In this document: in pieces, positions 53,601-60,860 of the stretch
How positions within the stretch are numbered: the stretch's first letter is position 1
Layout of the letters: every line of letters starts with the position of its first letter
DNA from: Candidatus Flexifilum breve
GTDB lineage: Bacteria; Chloroflexota; Anaerolineae; Aggregatilineales; Phototrophicaceae
Length of the DNA: 64,000 nucleotides
NCBI GenBank assembly: GCA_016717205.1
Contig: JADKGC010000001.1
Span: forward strand, 372,001-436,000
Reading direction: 5' to 3'
Made by a program: the position numbers and the translations under genes
Notes under the pieces: model-generated
What the model was told of the DNA's origin: nothing
Seen by the model: only the letters and a program-made list of their open reading frames with translations
Database searches by the model: none

Positions 53601-54146
53601 TCCAACCTGCGCCGCCAGCTCGACCGAAATCGCCGCTTCGAGATCGACATCCGTCACCCCGGCAGGCAGCGCGCCTTCGACCAGCGTGACGTGATCTGTC
53701 CAGTCCGCAAAATAACCGACGCGCAGCTTGAGGTTGTCGATGTCGACGCCCTCCCGCACCGGGATCATGGTCGACGTTTCCCCCCATTCAACCAGTTGAT
53801 CCACCCAACCGGGCCATGAAGCGAAGGTATCGGCGGCAAGCTGGCGCACTTCGGTGCCAAACTCCGTCCAGAACGCAGCGATCTCGGGCGTTTCCGCGCC
53901 CGCCACTGTGAACCGCGTGAAGAGATTCACGCGTGCCTGCGGCTGATCGTGCAGACGATCCACGAGGCCGATCTGCGCGACCGTCGCCGTGTACAGCGGC
54001 GCATTCGCCCCGATGATCGCCGCCAGCAGCACACCCACGATGACGGTCAGCAGGGAACGCCACCCGGCCATGAGGCGAAGCAGTGCTAAACGCCCCATCC
54101 AACCGATTGGCAGCCTATGAATGAACAACTTTGCCCCCTGACCCAT
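50646..54146 (-). CDS. large FtsX-family ABC permease (permease A)
   Basis: About 1166 residues, much larger than a typical MacB (about 650). It has two FtsX-like regions: N-terminal (LLTVIVGVLLAAIIGANAPLY; LLLQIGALVLFFLVVIVALVRR) and C-terminal (LIGLLFIAFAVALLLSVVSLL; GEFAVLRALGLPSMRLVASI). The two long extracytoplasmic stretches lie between membrane segments (about 60-310 and 590-1000). Start at 54146 (ATG); a GTG at 54152 is an alternative. It is the first gene of the four-gene ABC operon. Such systems export lipoproteins or peptides or control cell-wall hydrolases; the neighbour at 54314 encodes a wall cross-linking enzyme. Confidence 0.88.
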   Translation of the reverse strand: MGQGAKLFIHRLPIGWMGRLALLRLMAGWRSLLTVIVGVLLAAIIGANAPLYTATVAQIGLVDRLHDQPQARVNLFTRFTVAGAETPEIAAFWTEFGTEVRQLAADTFASWPGWVDQLVEWGETSTMIPVREGVDIDNLKLRVGYFADWTDHVTLVEGALPAGVTDVDLEAAISVELAAQVGLAVGDVLTLDQRGWETSQLARVRISAIVAPSDSTSPYWMSPSPLRIDGGASPAATLLTDRGSFLRIGQDFIPDTRTQLGWRILFDHTRLPYAALPEAAAQVTAFDANLRALMEARGLTLVSATELPAVLTSYNLEVAHLAAPFGVLLLQIGALVLFFLVVIVALVRRGERREVALLQSRGAFDRQIVLLRGVEALVICALATLIAPILARQLLITFAPLFSNVDSLPLELNLTAFMYAAGASVLALVVLVATLRPVLRMPLILAGGTAMRSDKASWWQRYYLDVVLLVVGSAALLRLLSTDSPFAQTIIGDVQADPLLLIAPALLFIALGSISLRLFPALAEVAARYFSARRGLTGVLATWQVSREPAHYGRITFLLALAVGIGWFATSFQATLRRSQLDQSAYRIGTDVRLTERDLIRGVNRAQPEPTYLGLPEVAAASNVYRVADVNFSLNNRAITDGTLLGIDPETFRQTAFWRTDLGELVLPPAVDVPVTGSELPVEPRTIGLWVKLDHIDETFEDGVSTNTYTPNLTAATNYTDYFVRLSDAQGGFVNVPLRPRFAEGLEDVTDMSLFVPRASVGTTALEFDAEVARVNELMARSTGWLYLEGAVPTPGAARLDMLYVRTYEQFARFANNALVNGSPTWRLTLADLTLKDEAGTATPFTGLRDEGWQVITDWDQGAHATTSTSFERDTGREIAWFQTTDRTSFGLILNAPPIETIPAVFSRQYAEENSLLVGAVVDLYVERQAVRFEVVGFADYFPSLYADEAPFAVVNRDALLYTLNRRPGAASYPQEAWLRLQPGGSSAAFAAALPGVIPADQRLVQNALTLDGALDQLQTDSLALGLIGLLFIAFAVALLLSVVSLLTYIALTAQGRRGEFAVLRALGLPSMRLVASIALEQAFVFLTAIGLGAVLGLLLSNQVLPTMATTTTGAAITPPFLVQVEVSALTQYGLILLLVLGFVLLASVLLIRRLSLAQTLRYGDE

Positions 54147-54313
54147 GCGCACCAGAATAATAGAAAGTTTATATGACCACTTCTACCGCGCGCAAAAGTT
54201 CAATTTTGTGGCGGATTCAGCCAATTAGGTAGGCACAATCCCCGGTTTTTTGGGTCGTGCCCGCAAACTACGGTATGATCGCCGCAATGACCGCTTAAGA
54301 CGAGGTAAGCGTT

Positions 54314-55348
54314 GTGAGTTTCCGCACCTTGGTCGTGTTGGGCAGTCTGCTGGTGGGCCTTGCGCCCCAGCCTGCCGTTCCAGCCGCCGCGCAGGGGCAC
54401 GCGAACTGCGCGGGCATCACCCGCGCCACGCCGCAAACGCCGGAATGTGACGCGCTCATGGCAGCGCAGCCCATCCCCGATGTGACGCCTATCCCCTTTG
54501 ACCTCGGCGTGATCGCCGGGCAGGATTTCATCTATTTCGATGCCGATGCCGTCTTGCTTTACAACCGTCCTGATGGTGACGAGATCGGCGTCTTCCCTGC
54601 GGGACGCAGCAGCTACGTCAATGTGCTGCAAATCTCCGGCGACTGGGCGGAGATTCGTCCCAATCGCTGGGTATCGCTGGCCAACGCGAACTTTGCGACG
54701 CCCTCCACGCTGACGGGCGTGCTCATCAATCGCATGGACATGCCGTTCGCCTGGGCCATCTACGATGACTGCACCTCTTTGACGCCGGGCGGCGCGGCCA
54801 ACTGCCGGCAGTCCGGCTCGTTTAGCCGCTACGACCTGATGAACATCTACGCGACCGTGACCGTGGACGACCTCGACTGGCATCTCGTCGGGCCGGGACA
54901 GTGGACCGTGCAGACCAATCTCAGCATCGTGCACCCAGCGCCGCCCACCGTCTTCCCTTGGCGCTGGATCGGGGTCAGCACTTACGAGCAGAATCTCGTC
55001 GCCTACGAGGGCGAACGCCCGGTGATGGCGACGCTGGTATCAACTGGCGATATGGAGGATGAGCGCTGGCGTACCGATGCGGGCGTCTGGGAGGTAGATC
55101 TGTTCTGGGAAGCCGGGCCGATGGAAGGCGCGGCCGGCAGCGCCGATGTCTACGCGCTGGATCAGGTACCGTATCACATGTACTTCAACTGGCGCGAGGC
55201 GCTGCACGGCGTGTACTGGCACGACAACTTCGGCTACTACTGGTCCCACGGCTGCGTCAACCTGACCGTCAGCGACGCCAAGTGGCTGTGGGACAATTTC
55301 GTACTCCTCGGCACGCGCGTCTATGTGTACGACGAAAAGCTAGGTTAG
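54314..55348 (+). CDS. exported L,D-transpeptidase (YkuD domain)
   Basis: A 344-residue exported protein with N-terminal signal (TLVVLGSLLVGLAPQPAVPAAA). The middle part resembles SH3-like wall-binding domains (VLLYNRPDGDEIGVFPAGRSS, DWAEIRPNRWVSLAN). The C-terminal YkuD domain has HGVYWHDNFGYYWSHGCVNLT, in which His298 and Cys314 form the catalytic pair. It makes 3-3 peptidoglycan cross-links or attaches proteins to the wall. The start is GTG with GAGG upstream. It is divergent from the ABC permease and convergent with the PmoA-like gene. Confidence 0.9.
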   Translation: MSFRTLVVLGSLLVGLAPQPAVPAAAQGHANCAGITRATPQTPECDALMAAQPIPDVTPIPFDLGVIAGQDFIYFDADAVLLYNRPDGDEIGVFPAGRSSYVNVLQISGDWAEIRPNRWVSLANANFATPSTLTGVLINRMDMPFAWAIYDDCTSLTPGGAANCRQSGSFSRYDLMNIYATVTVDDLDWHLVGPGQWTVQTNLSIVHPAPPTVFPWRWIGVSTYEQNLVAYEGERPVMATLVSTGDMEDERWRTDAGVWEVDLFWEAGPMEGAAGSADVYALDQVPYHMYFNWREALHGVYWHDNFGYYWSHGCVNLTVSDAKWLWDNFVLLGTRVYVYDEKLG

Positions 55349-55353
55349 CCCAA

Positions 55354-56160
55354 CTAGATCCGCGTGCCGACCGTGTGATCGGCGAAGAGCAGACGATAGC
55401 GCAAACTGAGGTATTCGCCAGCGAGCAGATCGTATGGTGTGCTGTGGAACAGCCCGAAGCATGCGCCGACGTAGCCTTCGTCATCACCGCGCGAAAACCA
55501 CTGATTTGGGTAACGCGGGTTCTCCGGCTGATCTTCGAGCGTGACGGTCGCCGCGGCGCTGCTGTAGACCAACTGCGCGGCGCGTCGGCCCATGATCGGT
55601 GTTTCCCCGGTCGATAGGCGGCGCTGGGTGAACGTGGGCAGGCCGCGCCAGAACAGCCCACCATAGCCCGCGGGCCACGCCTTGAACGTCACGGCGGTGC
55701 TCATTCGATTGGTCAGAACGGTGGCGAATTCCAGCGCCCAACGATCAGCGTCGAGGATCGTGCTGCGAATTGTGCGCATCTCGTGCAACATCAGCGCCCC
55801 CTGCGGATCGCGCCAGTGCAGCACCTCGGTGAAGGAGTCCGCCGCGCCACTGGGCTCGAACCCGATATGCTCGACCGTCCCCTGATTCGCCAGCATGATA
55901 TACCCCTGACCGGGCACATCGGTGTTACCACCCCAGAAGTTCACGCTGTTGAGGTCCGGCACGGTGAACGAAATGCCGTGGTGCCAGCGGTGATCGACAG
56001 GCTGAAAATCGGTGACGAGCGTGCCGCTCAGCGTACAAACCGGGTGAAAGTACGGACGCGGCGATTCATCCAACGGGACCTGCGGCAGAAAGACATAGCG
56101 GAACAACCGCTGCCCCCCGTGCCAGTGTTCGACCGCGTTCATGCTGAAGTTAAGCGTCAT
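55354..56160 (-). CDS. PmoA-family (DUF6807) protein
   Basis: A 268-residue protein with the DUF6807/PmoA pattern: RPYFHPVCTLSGTLVTDFQPVDHRWHHGISFTVPDLNSVNFWGG. The His-rich segment VDHRWHHG is typical. Members are found with sugar catabolic and Gfo/Idh genes, but the biochemical role is unknown. It overlaps the OYE-like gene by 11 bases. It is the last gene of the LacI-headed operon. Confidence 0.8.
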   Translation of the reverse strand: MTLNFSMNAVEHWHGGQRLFRYVFLPQVPLDESPRPYFHPVCTLSGTLVTDFQPVDHRWHHGISFTVPDLNSVNFWGGNTDVPGQGYIMLANQGTVEHIGFEPSGAADSFTEVLHWRDPQGALMLHEMRTIRSTILDADRWALEFATVLTNRMSTAVTFKAWPAGYGGLFWRGLPTFTQRRLSTGETPIMGRRAAQLVYSSAAATVTLEDQPENPRYPNQWFSRGDDEGYVGACFGLFHSTPYDLLAGEYLSLRYRLLFADHTVGTRI

Positions 56161-57568
56161 GCTTCAACTCGCTCAACTGGTGGTACTCGTCACGCGCTTT
56201 GTAGAACGGGTCGAGCGGGTAACACCCGGAGACCATCCCGTTCCGCGGCGCAGTCGTGCAGTCGCTAAATGTGCGGCAGATGCGCTTGCGCTGGAGCGGC
56301 ATACCCGCCAGCACGTCAGCGGGCAGTTCGGGATACGAGAGTACCATCCGCCCCAACCCCACCGAGTCGACCATCCCCGTGCGCACGGCATACGACGCGA
56401 CGTTCGGCAGCCAATCCTGCAAATACGAGTAGCCTGTGCCAACCAGCACCAGATTGGGGAAGTCGCGCTTGAGCTGCGCCACCGCATTGATCTGCCGCGC
56501 CACGCCGACGAGCGGGTCTTCGGGCGGCTGGTAGCCATCGGAGGGCGGGAACAGTGCCGGACGCTGAATGTGCGGGTTGTAGTACGGGCTGCCCGCCGTC
56601 AGGCACACGAGGCGAATGTCGAGCGTTTCCAGCAGTTGGAGAAAAGCTTTGGTTTCCGTCAGGTCAATGCCCGCGCCGCTGCCGTCGCCGCCAAACGCAT
56701 ACGGGTAGCCGCCGTTCACCGCTTCCGGCACGCCGATGCGATCTTCCCCCGGCTTGTACGGCAGCAAATCGAACGCACTCAGGCGCACGCCGATGTGCAA
56801 GCCGGGCGCATGCTGGCGAATGCCCGCCGTGATCAGGCGCAAAAAGCGCGTGCGGTTTTCGAAGCTGCCGCCAAAATCGCCGGGACGGTCGACCGCGGTC
56901 AGCAGTTCATGCCCGAGATAGCCGTGACAGTGCTTGACGTCGACGAAATCAAAGCCCGCGGCCTGCGCCAGCACCGCCGCTTTGATGAAGTCCTGTATCA
57001 GTTCGTAGAGCGCCTCATCCGTGAAGAGGTTGTCATCCCCTTGGATGCCGAGACGGCGATCCAGAATCGGGTGGTGATAGGCGATGCGCGGTTCAGGCTT
57101 TTTCTTCTCATTGGGACGCGAAAAGCGCCCGGAATGCGTCAACTGCAAGCCAATCAGCAGATCGTCGGTGCGAGTGTAGTGCGCGGCATGTTCGCTGACC
57201 AGCAGCGCGCGCAGATCACGCAGATCGTCGAGCGTTTCCTCGCGAATAACGAGTTGATTCGGGTTCGCGCGCCCGTCATGGCGCACGGCGACCGCCTCGC
57301 CGCCCCAGATCAGCTTGGCGCCGGACTGCCCGAAGTGCTGCCAGCGCCGCTTAACCAGATCGGTCGCGTGCCCGTCGGGTGCGGCGTCCCAGCCTTCCAT
57401 CGGCAGAATGCAAAAACGGTTGCCGATCTCCCACCCATACACGCTGATCGGTTGGGCGAGTGCGGGCACATCCACGGCCTCATCAAATGGGAGATCGATG
57501 CCGAGGGCGGCGGTATATTCACGGAAATCATCGGCGGTGCGCAGTTGGGCAACGCGTTTATACGCCAT
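56150..57568 (-). CDS. NADH:flavin oxidoreductase / old yellow enzyme family
   Basis: A 472-residue protein with an OYE-type FMN-binding TIM barrel: NRFCILPMEGWDAAPDGHATDLVKRR, LIWGGEAVAVRHDGRANPNQLVI, HCHGYLGHELLTAVDRPGDFGGSFENRTRFL. The C-terminus CRTFSDCTTAPRNGMVSGCYPLDP looks like a worn [4Fe-4S] motif with only three of the usual four cysteines. The FAD/NAD domain of 2,4-dienoyl-CoA reductases is absent. It probably reduces a C=C or carbonyl in a sugar-derived acid; substrate unknown. The chosen start (57568) has GGGAG upstream and overlaps the DHDPS-like gene by 11 bases. Confidence 0.85.
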   Translation of the reverse strand: MAYKRVAQLRTADDFREYTAALGIDLPFDEAVDVPALAQPISVYGWEIGNRFCILPMEGWDAAPDGHATDLVKRRWQHFGQSGAKLIWGGEAVAVRHDGRANPNQLVIREETLDDLRDLRALLVSEHAAHYTRTDDLLIGLQLTHSGRFSRPNEKKKPEPRIAYHHPILDRRLGIQGDDNLFTDEALYELIQDFIKAAVLAQAAGFDFVDVKHCHGYLGHELLTAVDRPGDFGGSFENRTRFLRLITAGIRQHAPGLHIGVRLSAFDLLPYKPGEDRIGVPEAVNGGYPYAFGGDGSGAGIDLTETKAFLQLLETLDIRLVCLTAGSPYYNPHIQRPALFPPSDGYQPPEDPLVGVARQINAVAQLKRDFPNLVLVGTGYSYLQDWLPNVASYAVRTGMVDSVGLGRMVLSYPELPADVLAGMPLQRKRICRTFSDCTTAPRNGMVSGCYPLDPFYKARDEYHQLSELKHDA

Positions 57569-58532
57569 GCAAAACTCCCAAGCGTTGAGCAATTTCGGCG
57601 AGAATCGGCACGTCGCTGGCGGGGCGCGCCGGGCTGTTCGGGTGCGTGCGGTCGCTGGCGATCCACCCGCGCAGCTTGAGGAACTGCGCCGCGCTGTGCT
57701 TGTAGGCGGGCACGGGCGCGCGAAAGGCGAGGAAACCGAGATACTGCAAGATGTCGTTCAATTCGAAGAAATCCGGGCTGTTTTGCGCCCACAGCGCATC
57801 GCGCTGCGCGAACAGATCCGGCGCGAAGGTGCTGATGCCGAGCAAATAATCGCTGCCGTACATCACCATATCAATCGCCAGATCGTTCCCGGTGAAAACC
57901 TTGAAATCGTCGCGGGTGGCGTTGCGCAAAACCAGCCGATCCCATTCCAAACGGCGGCTGAGCGACGAATGTTTCGCGCCGATGCACTGCGGGATCGCCA
58001 TCAAGCCCTGATACACGGCGAGCGAGTAGATTTTGCCGAAGGGCGCGAACATCGTCCCGAGTTCAAAACCGATGAACTGCGGCGCGAACTGCGCGATTTG
58101 CGCATAGGCGGCGACGATCGCCTCATCCGACTGCCCGGTCAGGCCATAGGATTGAAAAATCACCGGGAGGCCGCCGCAGCCTTGAATGCTGTCGATCTGC
58201 TGGCGGTAAGCGTCGAGGTTGAAGGCAGCGCCCGGCTGGTCGCCCACATACGCGCCCGCGACAAACGGCCTACCCTGCAAGGTCTGCTGTGTGCGCTGCA
58301 ACACTTCACGCCGAATCTCTTCGCTGATGAGGTTAGCGTACCCCGTGTCCATGTTGACAGCGGGGGTCAGCCCGGCCTGCGCGGTGCGCTCGATATGCTG
58401 TTCGAAGCTCTCCCAGTCGATGCGTCCGCCTTCAGTGAAGGGCAGTAGGATGGCCGACATCCCGGTAATTTTGCGTCCCGGGTGCCGGAGCTCCTGCGGA
58501 TCATACGGGGGTACAATGACATCTTCTAGCAT
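57558..58532 (-). CDS. DHDPS/NAL-family lyase
   Basis: A 324-residue class I aldolase of the dihydrodipicolinate synthase/N-acetylneuraminate lyase family. ILLPFTEGGRIDWESFEQHIERTAQAGL is the N-terminal motif. CIGAKHSSLSRRLEW carries a lysine in the right region for the Schiff base, although the usual GIKDS is replaced. KVFTGNDLAIDMVMYGSDYLLGISTFAPDLF matches the C-terminal half. The reaction would be a pyruvate aldol cleavage of a sugar acid, or a dehydratase. AAGGAG sits before the ATG at 58532. Confidence 0.82.
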   Translation of the reverse strand: MLEDVIVPPYDPQELRHPGRKITGMSAILLPFTEGGRIDWESFEQHIERTAQAGLTPAVNMDTGYANLISEEIRREVLQRTQQTLQGRPFVAGAYVGDQPGAAFNLDAYRQQIDSIQGCGGLPVIFQSYGLTGQSDEAIVAAYAQIAQFAPQFIGFELGTMFAPFGKIYSLAVYQGLMAIPQCIGAKHSSLSRRLEWDRLVLRNATRDDFKVFTGNDLAIDMVMYGSDYLLGISTFAPDLFAQRDALWAQNSPDFFELNDILQYLGFLAFRAPVPAYKHSAAQFLKLRGWIASDRTHPNSPARPASDVPILAEIAQRLGVLHGV

Positions 58533-58552
58533 CAAAATACTCCTTTGTCGGT

Positions 58553-59650
58553 TCAGCGCGATAGTTCCAGCGCTCCGTTCATCGCCTCGTAGAACGGATC
58601 GCCGGGCTGCACGCTCAAGCGGCGCACGGGCTGGCGGGTGAGCGCCGATTTATACATGCTGGCGAGAAAATCATAGGTCGAACGCACGCGGCTGGTGTGC
58701 GTGAGCGGCTGTCGCCCGGCGCGGAGATCGGCGAGGAAGATGCGCCACTGCGTTTCCAGACTGCCCGGAGCCGTCCCGTCGATGTGCTGCCACTCCGCCA
58801 GTTTCGCCTGCAAGCCCGGCTGATCGGGCACGCTGAAGCGCCAGTGTTCGTTGCGATACTGATAGAGATGATCGACTTCGATGGTCGCGTTCTGGAAGTC
58901 GAGGCGAATGTACGAGTTCTGCCGGGGCGATACCGCGCTGTTGACGAAGCTGGCGACCGCGCCGCTGCGGAAGGTGACCTGCGCCATAGCAATCGTTTCG
59001 ACTTCTACATCGCGATCCTTGGTCGCCGCCAGCGCGCTCACTTCTTCCCATTCGCCGAGCAGCCACAGCGTGAGATCCATGGCGTGAATGCCCAACCCCA
59101 GCGCGACGCCGCCGCCTTCCGTCGACCACCGCGAACGCCACGGCACGCTCGTGTAGTAGGTCGGCGGGCGATACCAGAGCGTATTGCACAGCGCGATCAG
59201 TGGGTCGCCGAGCTCGCCGGAGTCGATCAGGCGTTTCACATGGCTGGCCGCCGACCCGTAACGCCACTGCGATATGCTGGTCGTCGTGCGCCCGGTGCGC
59301 GCTTCTGCCGCTTGAATTGCGTCCAACTGTGCCAGCGACACGACCATCGGTTTTTCACACAACACATCCGCGCCCGCTGCCATCGCCTGCGCCGCCAACG
59401 CCGCATGTGTGAACGGCGGCGTCGAAATCAGCACTACGTCCGGCTGTTCCACGCGCAGCAGTTCCGCCGCGTCAGGATACGCTTTGGGAATAGCTTGAGC
59501 TGCACAGAAGTCGGCGAGAATCTCTGGGTTGATGTCGGTCGCGGCGCACACTTCGATGTGGGGCGTCAACGAGTGCAGCGCTGCAGCATGTTCAACCGCG
59601 ATATGACCAGTGCCGATCAGTGCGACGCGTACGGGAGAAGTCAGTGTCAT
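58553..59650 (-). CDS. Gfo/Idh/MocA-family oxidoreductase
   Basis: A 365-residue NAD(P)-dependent sugar or cyclitol dehydrogenase. The nucleotide fold is VALIGTGHIAVEHAAALHSL, the lysine of DVLCEKPMVVSL is in the EKP motif, and GGGVALGLGIHAMDLTLWLLGE provides the catalytic His (HAMD). It overlaps the LacI gene by four bases (ATGA). Substrate unknown. Confidence 0.88.
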   Translation of the reverse strand: MTLTSPVRVALIGTGHIAVEHAAALHSLTPHIEVCAATDINPEILADFCAAQAIPKAYPDAAELLRVEQPDVVLISTPPFTHAALAAQAMAAGADVLCEKPMVVSLAQLDAIQAAEARTGRTTTSISQWRYGSAASHVKRLIDSGELGDPLIALCNTLWYRPPTYYTSVPWRSRWSTEGGGVALGLGIHAMDLTLWLLGEWEEVSALAATKDRDVEVETIAMAQVTFRSGAVASFVNSAVSPRQNSYIRLDFQNATIEVDHLYQYRNEHWRFSVPDQPGLQAKLAEWQHIDGTAPGSLETQWRIFLADLRAGRQPLTHTSRVRSTYDFLASMYKSALTRQPVRRLSVQPGDPFYEAMNGALELSR

Positions 59651-60669
59651 TCCAGGCGTTTCCTTGCTGGGGCGGTGCTTTCGCGCACGATCAGTTCGGG
59701 CGTGAGCACACGCTGATGGGGGGTAAGTGTTGCATCCTCGATCAGTTCAATGAGGTATTTGGCGGCAATGCGCCCTAAGGCCACCAAGTCGAGGCGGATG
59801 GTGGTCAGGGATGGTCGGATAAAGGCGGCATGGCGGGCATCATCAAAACCGATGACCGAGACATCCTCCGGGACGCGAATGCCTTTTTCCGAGAAAGCGC
59901 GCAGCGCGCCGAGCGCGAGATCGTCGTTGCCCGCGAACAGCGCTGTGAACGGTTCGCCGCGCTTGATGAGCTCCAGCGCCGCTTCGTAACCGGGCTGCAT
60001 GCCATACTTGGCGGGAATGCTCGGACCGAGCGGTAACTGCTGGCTGATGAGAAACTTTTCCCACTCTTCATGGCGGGCCAATGCGTTGAGCTGATCGAGC
60101 GGGCCGCTGATTTCGGCGATATGGCGGTGGCCGAGGCCCACCAGATACGCCATCAGTGTCTGCGTGCCGAGCCGGAAATCGTAGGTCACCGAGGGGAGCG
60201 CCGTGCCCAGTTGATTGCTCATACGCACAAACGGGATGCCCTGACTCAACTGCACAATCTCATCATCGGTGAATTTGAGGCGCGGCGCCAGCAGAATAAA
60301 CCCGTCGATCATGCGCGCCGCCGACTCCTTCAGCGTTTGTTCAAGCTCCGCCGCCGTGATGATCGTGAAGAGGATGTTGTAGCCCGCCTCTTTCATGGTC
60401 TTCGCCATTTCGGCAATCGTGTCGCCGATTTCGCCCATGTAGCCGACATCGACCAGCACAACTTCGAGCAGGAAGGTGCGCTGATTGTTGAGCACGCGCG
60501 CGGCAATATTCGGACGGTAGTTGAGCTCGTCCATAATGTGTTTGATGCGTTTGCGCGTTTCGTCGGATACGCCTTCCTGATCGTTAGCGACCCGGGAGAC
60601 GGTTTGGGCTGATACGCCGGCGATGGCAGCAATATCATGGAGCGTAGCCCGTTTAAGTCTAGTTTTCAT
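59647..60669 (-). CDS. LacI-family repressor
   Basis: A 340-residue regulator. The N-terminal helix-turn-helix is ATLHDIAAIAGVSAQTVSRVANDQEGVSDETRKRI with the hinge helix in YRPNIAARVLN. The rest is the periplasmic-binding-protein-like effector domain (DGFILLAPRLKF, EPFTALFAGNDDLALGALRAF, VSVIGFDDARHAAFIRPSLTTIRLD). It heads the minus-strand catabolic operon. Two CGTTAA-based palindromes in the gap to the divergent sugar importer are probable operators, so it likely controls both sides and itself. Confidence 0.9.
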   Translation of the reverse strand: MKTRLKRATLHDIAAIAGVSAQTVSRVANDQEGVSDETRKRIKHIMDELNYRPNIAARVLNNQRTFLLEVVLVDVGYMGEIGDTIAEMAKTMKEAGYNILFTIITAAELEQTLKESAARMIDGFILLAPRLKFTDDEIVQLSQGIPFVRMSNQLGTALPSVTYDFRLGTQTLMAYLVGLGHRHIAEISGPLDQLNALARHEEWEKFLISQQLPLGPSIPAKYGMQPGYEAALELIKRGEPFTALFAGNDDLALGALRAFSEKGIRVPEDVSVIGFDDARHAAFIRPSLTTIRLDLVALGRIAAKYLIELIEDATLTPHQRVLTPELIVRESTAPARKRLE

Positions 60670-60689
60670 CAGCTGCTGGCCTCAATTTA

Positions 60690-60703
60690 CGTTAACCTTA
60701 ACG
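60690..60703. promoter_or_regulatory. palindromic operator candidate O1
   Basis: CGTTAA-CC-TTAACG, a perfect inverted repeat with a two-base centre, lies 20 bases upstream of the LacI gene start. This is where autorepression would act. Confidence 0.6.
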
Positions 60704-60775
60704 CGAAAATCTGAATTTGTAAAGTAGCTCTCAAGGGAGCAAATTGTGCCATATTTCACATTACATACGAATTGT

Positions 60776-60804
60776 TTGACAGAAATTTCGCGTTATGATA
60801 TGAA
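60776..60804 (+). promoter_or_regulatory. sigma70-type promoter of the sugar importer
   Basis: TTGACA (60776-60781), a 17-base spacer and TATGAA (60799-60804) form a near-consensus promoter about 57 bases before the substrate-binding gene. The spacer contains CGCGTTATGA, partly similar to the operators. Confidence 0.7.
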
Positions 60805-60815
60805 TAAAACGTGAC

Positions 60816-60823
60816 CGTTAACG
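60816..60823. promoter_or_regulatory. palindromic operator candidate O2
   Basis: CGTTAACG starts 11 bases after the -10 of the importer promoter, on the expected transcription start. This is the right place for a LacI-type repressor to block transcription. It shares the CGTTAA half-site with O1. Confidence 0.6.
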
Positions 60824-60860
60824 CTAAAACTCGCGTTCACATTTCAACGGAGAATTGAAA

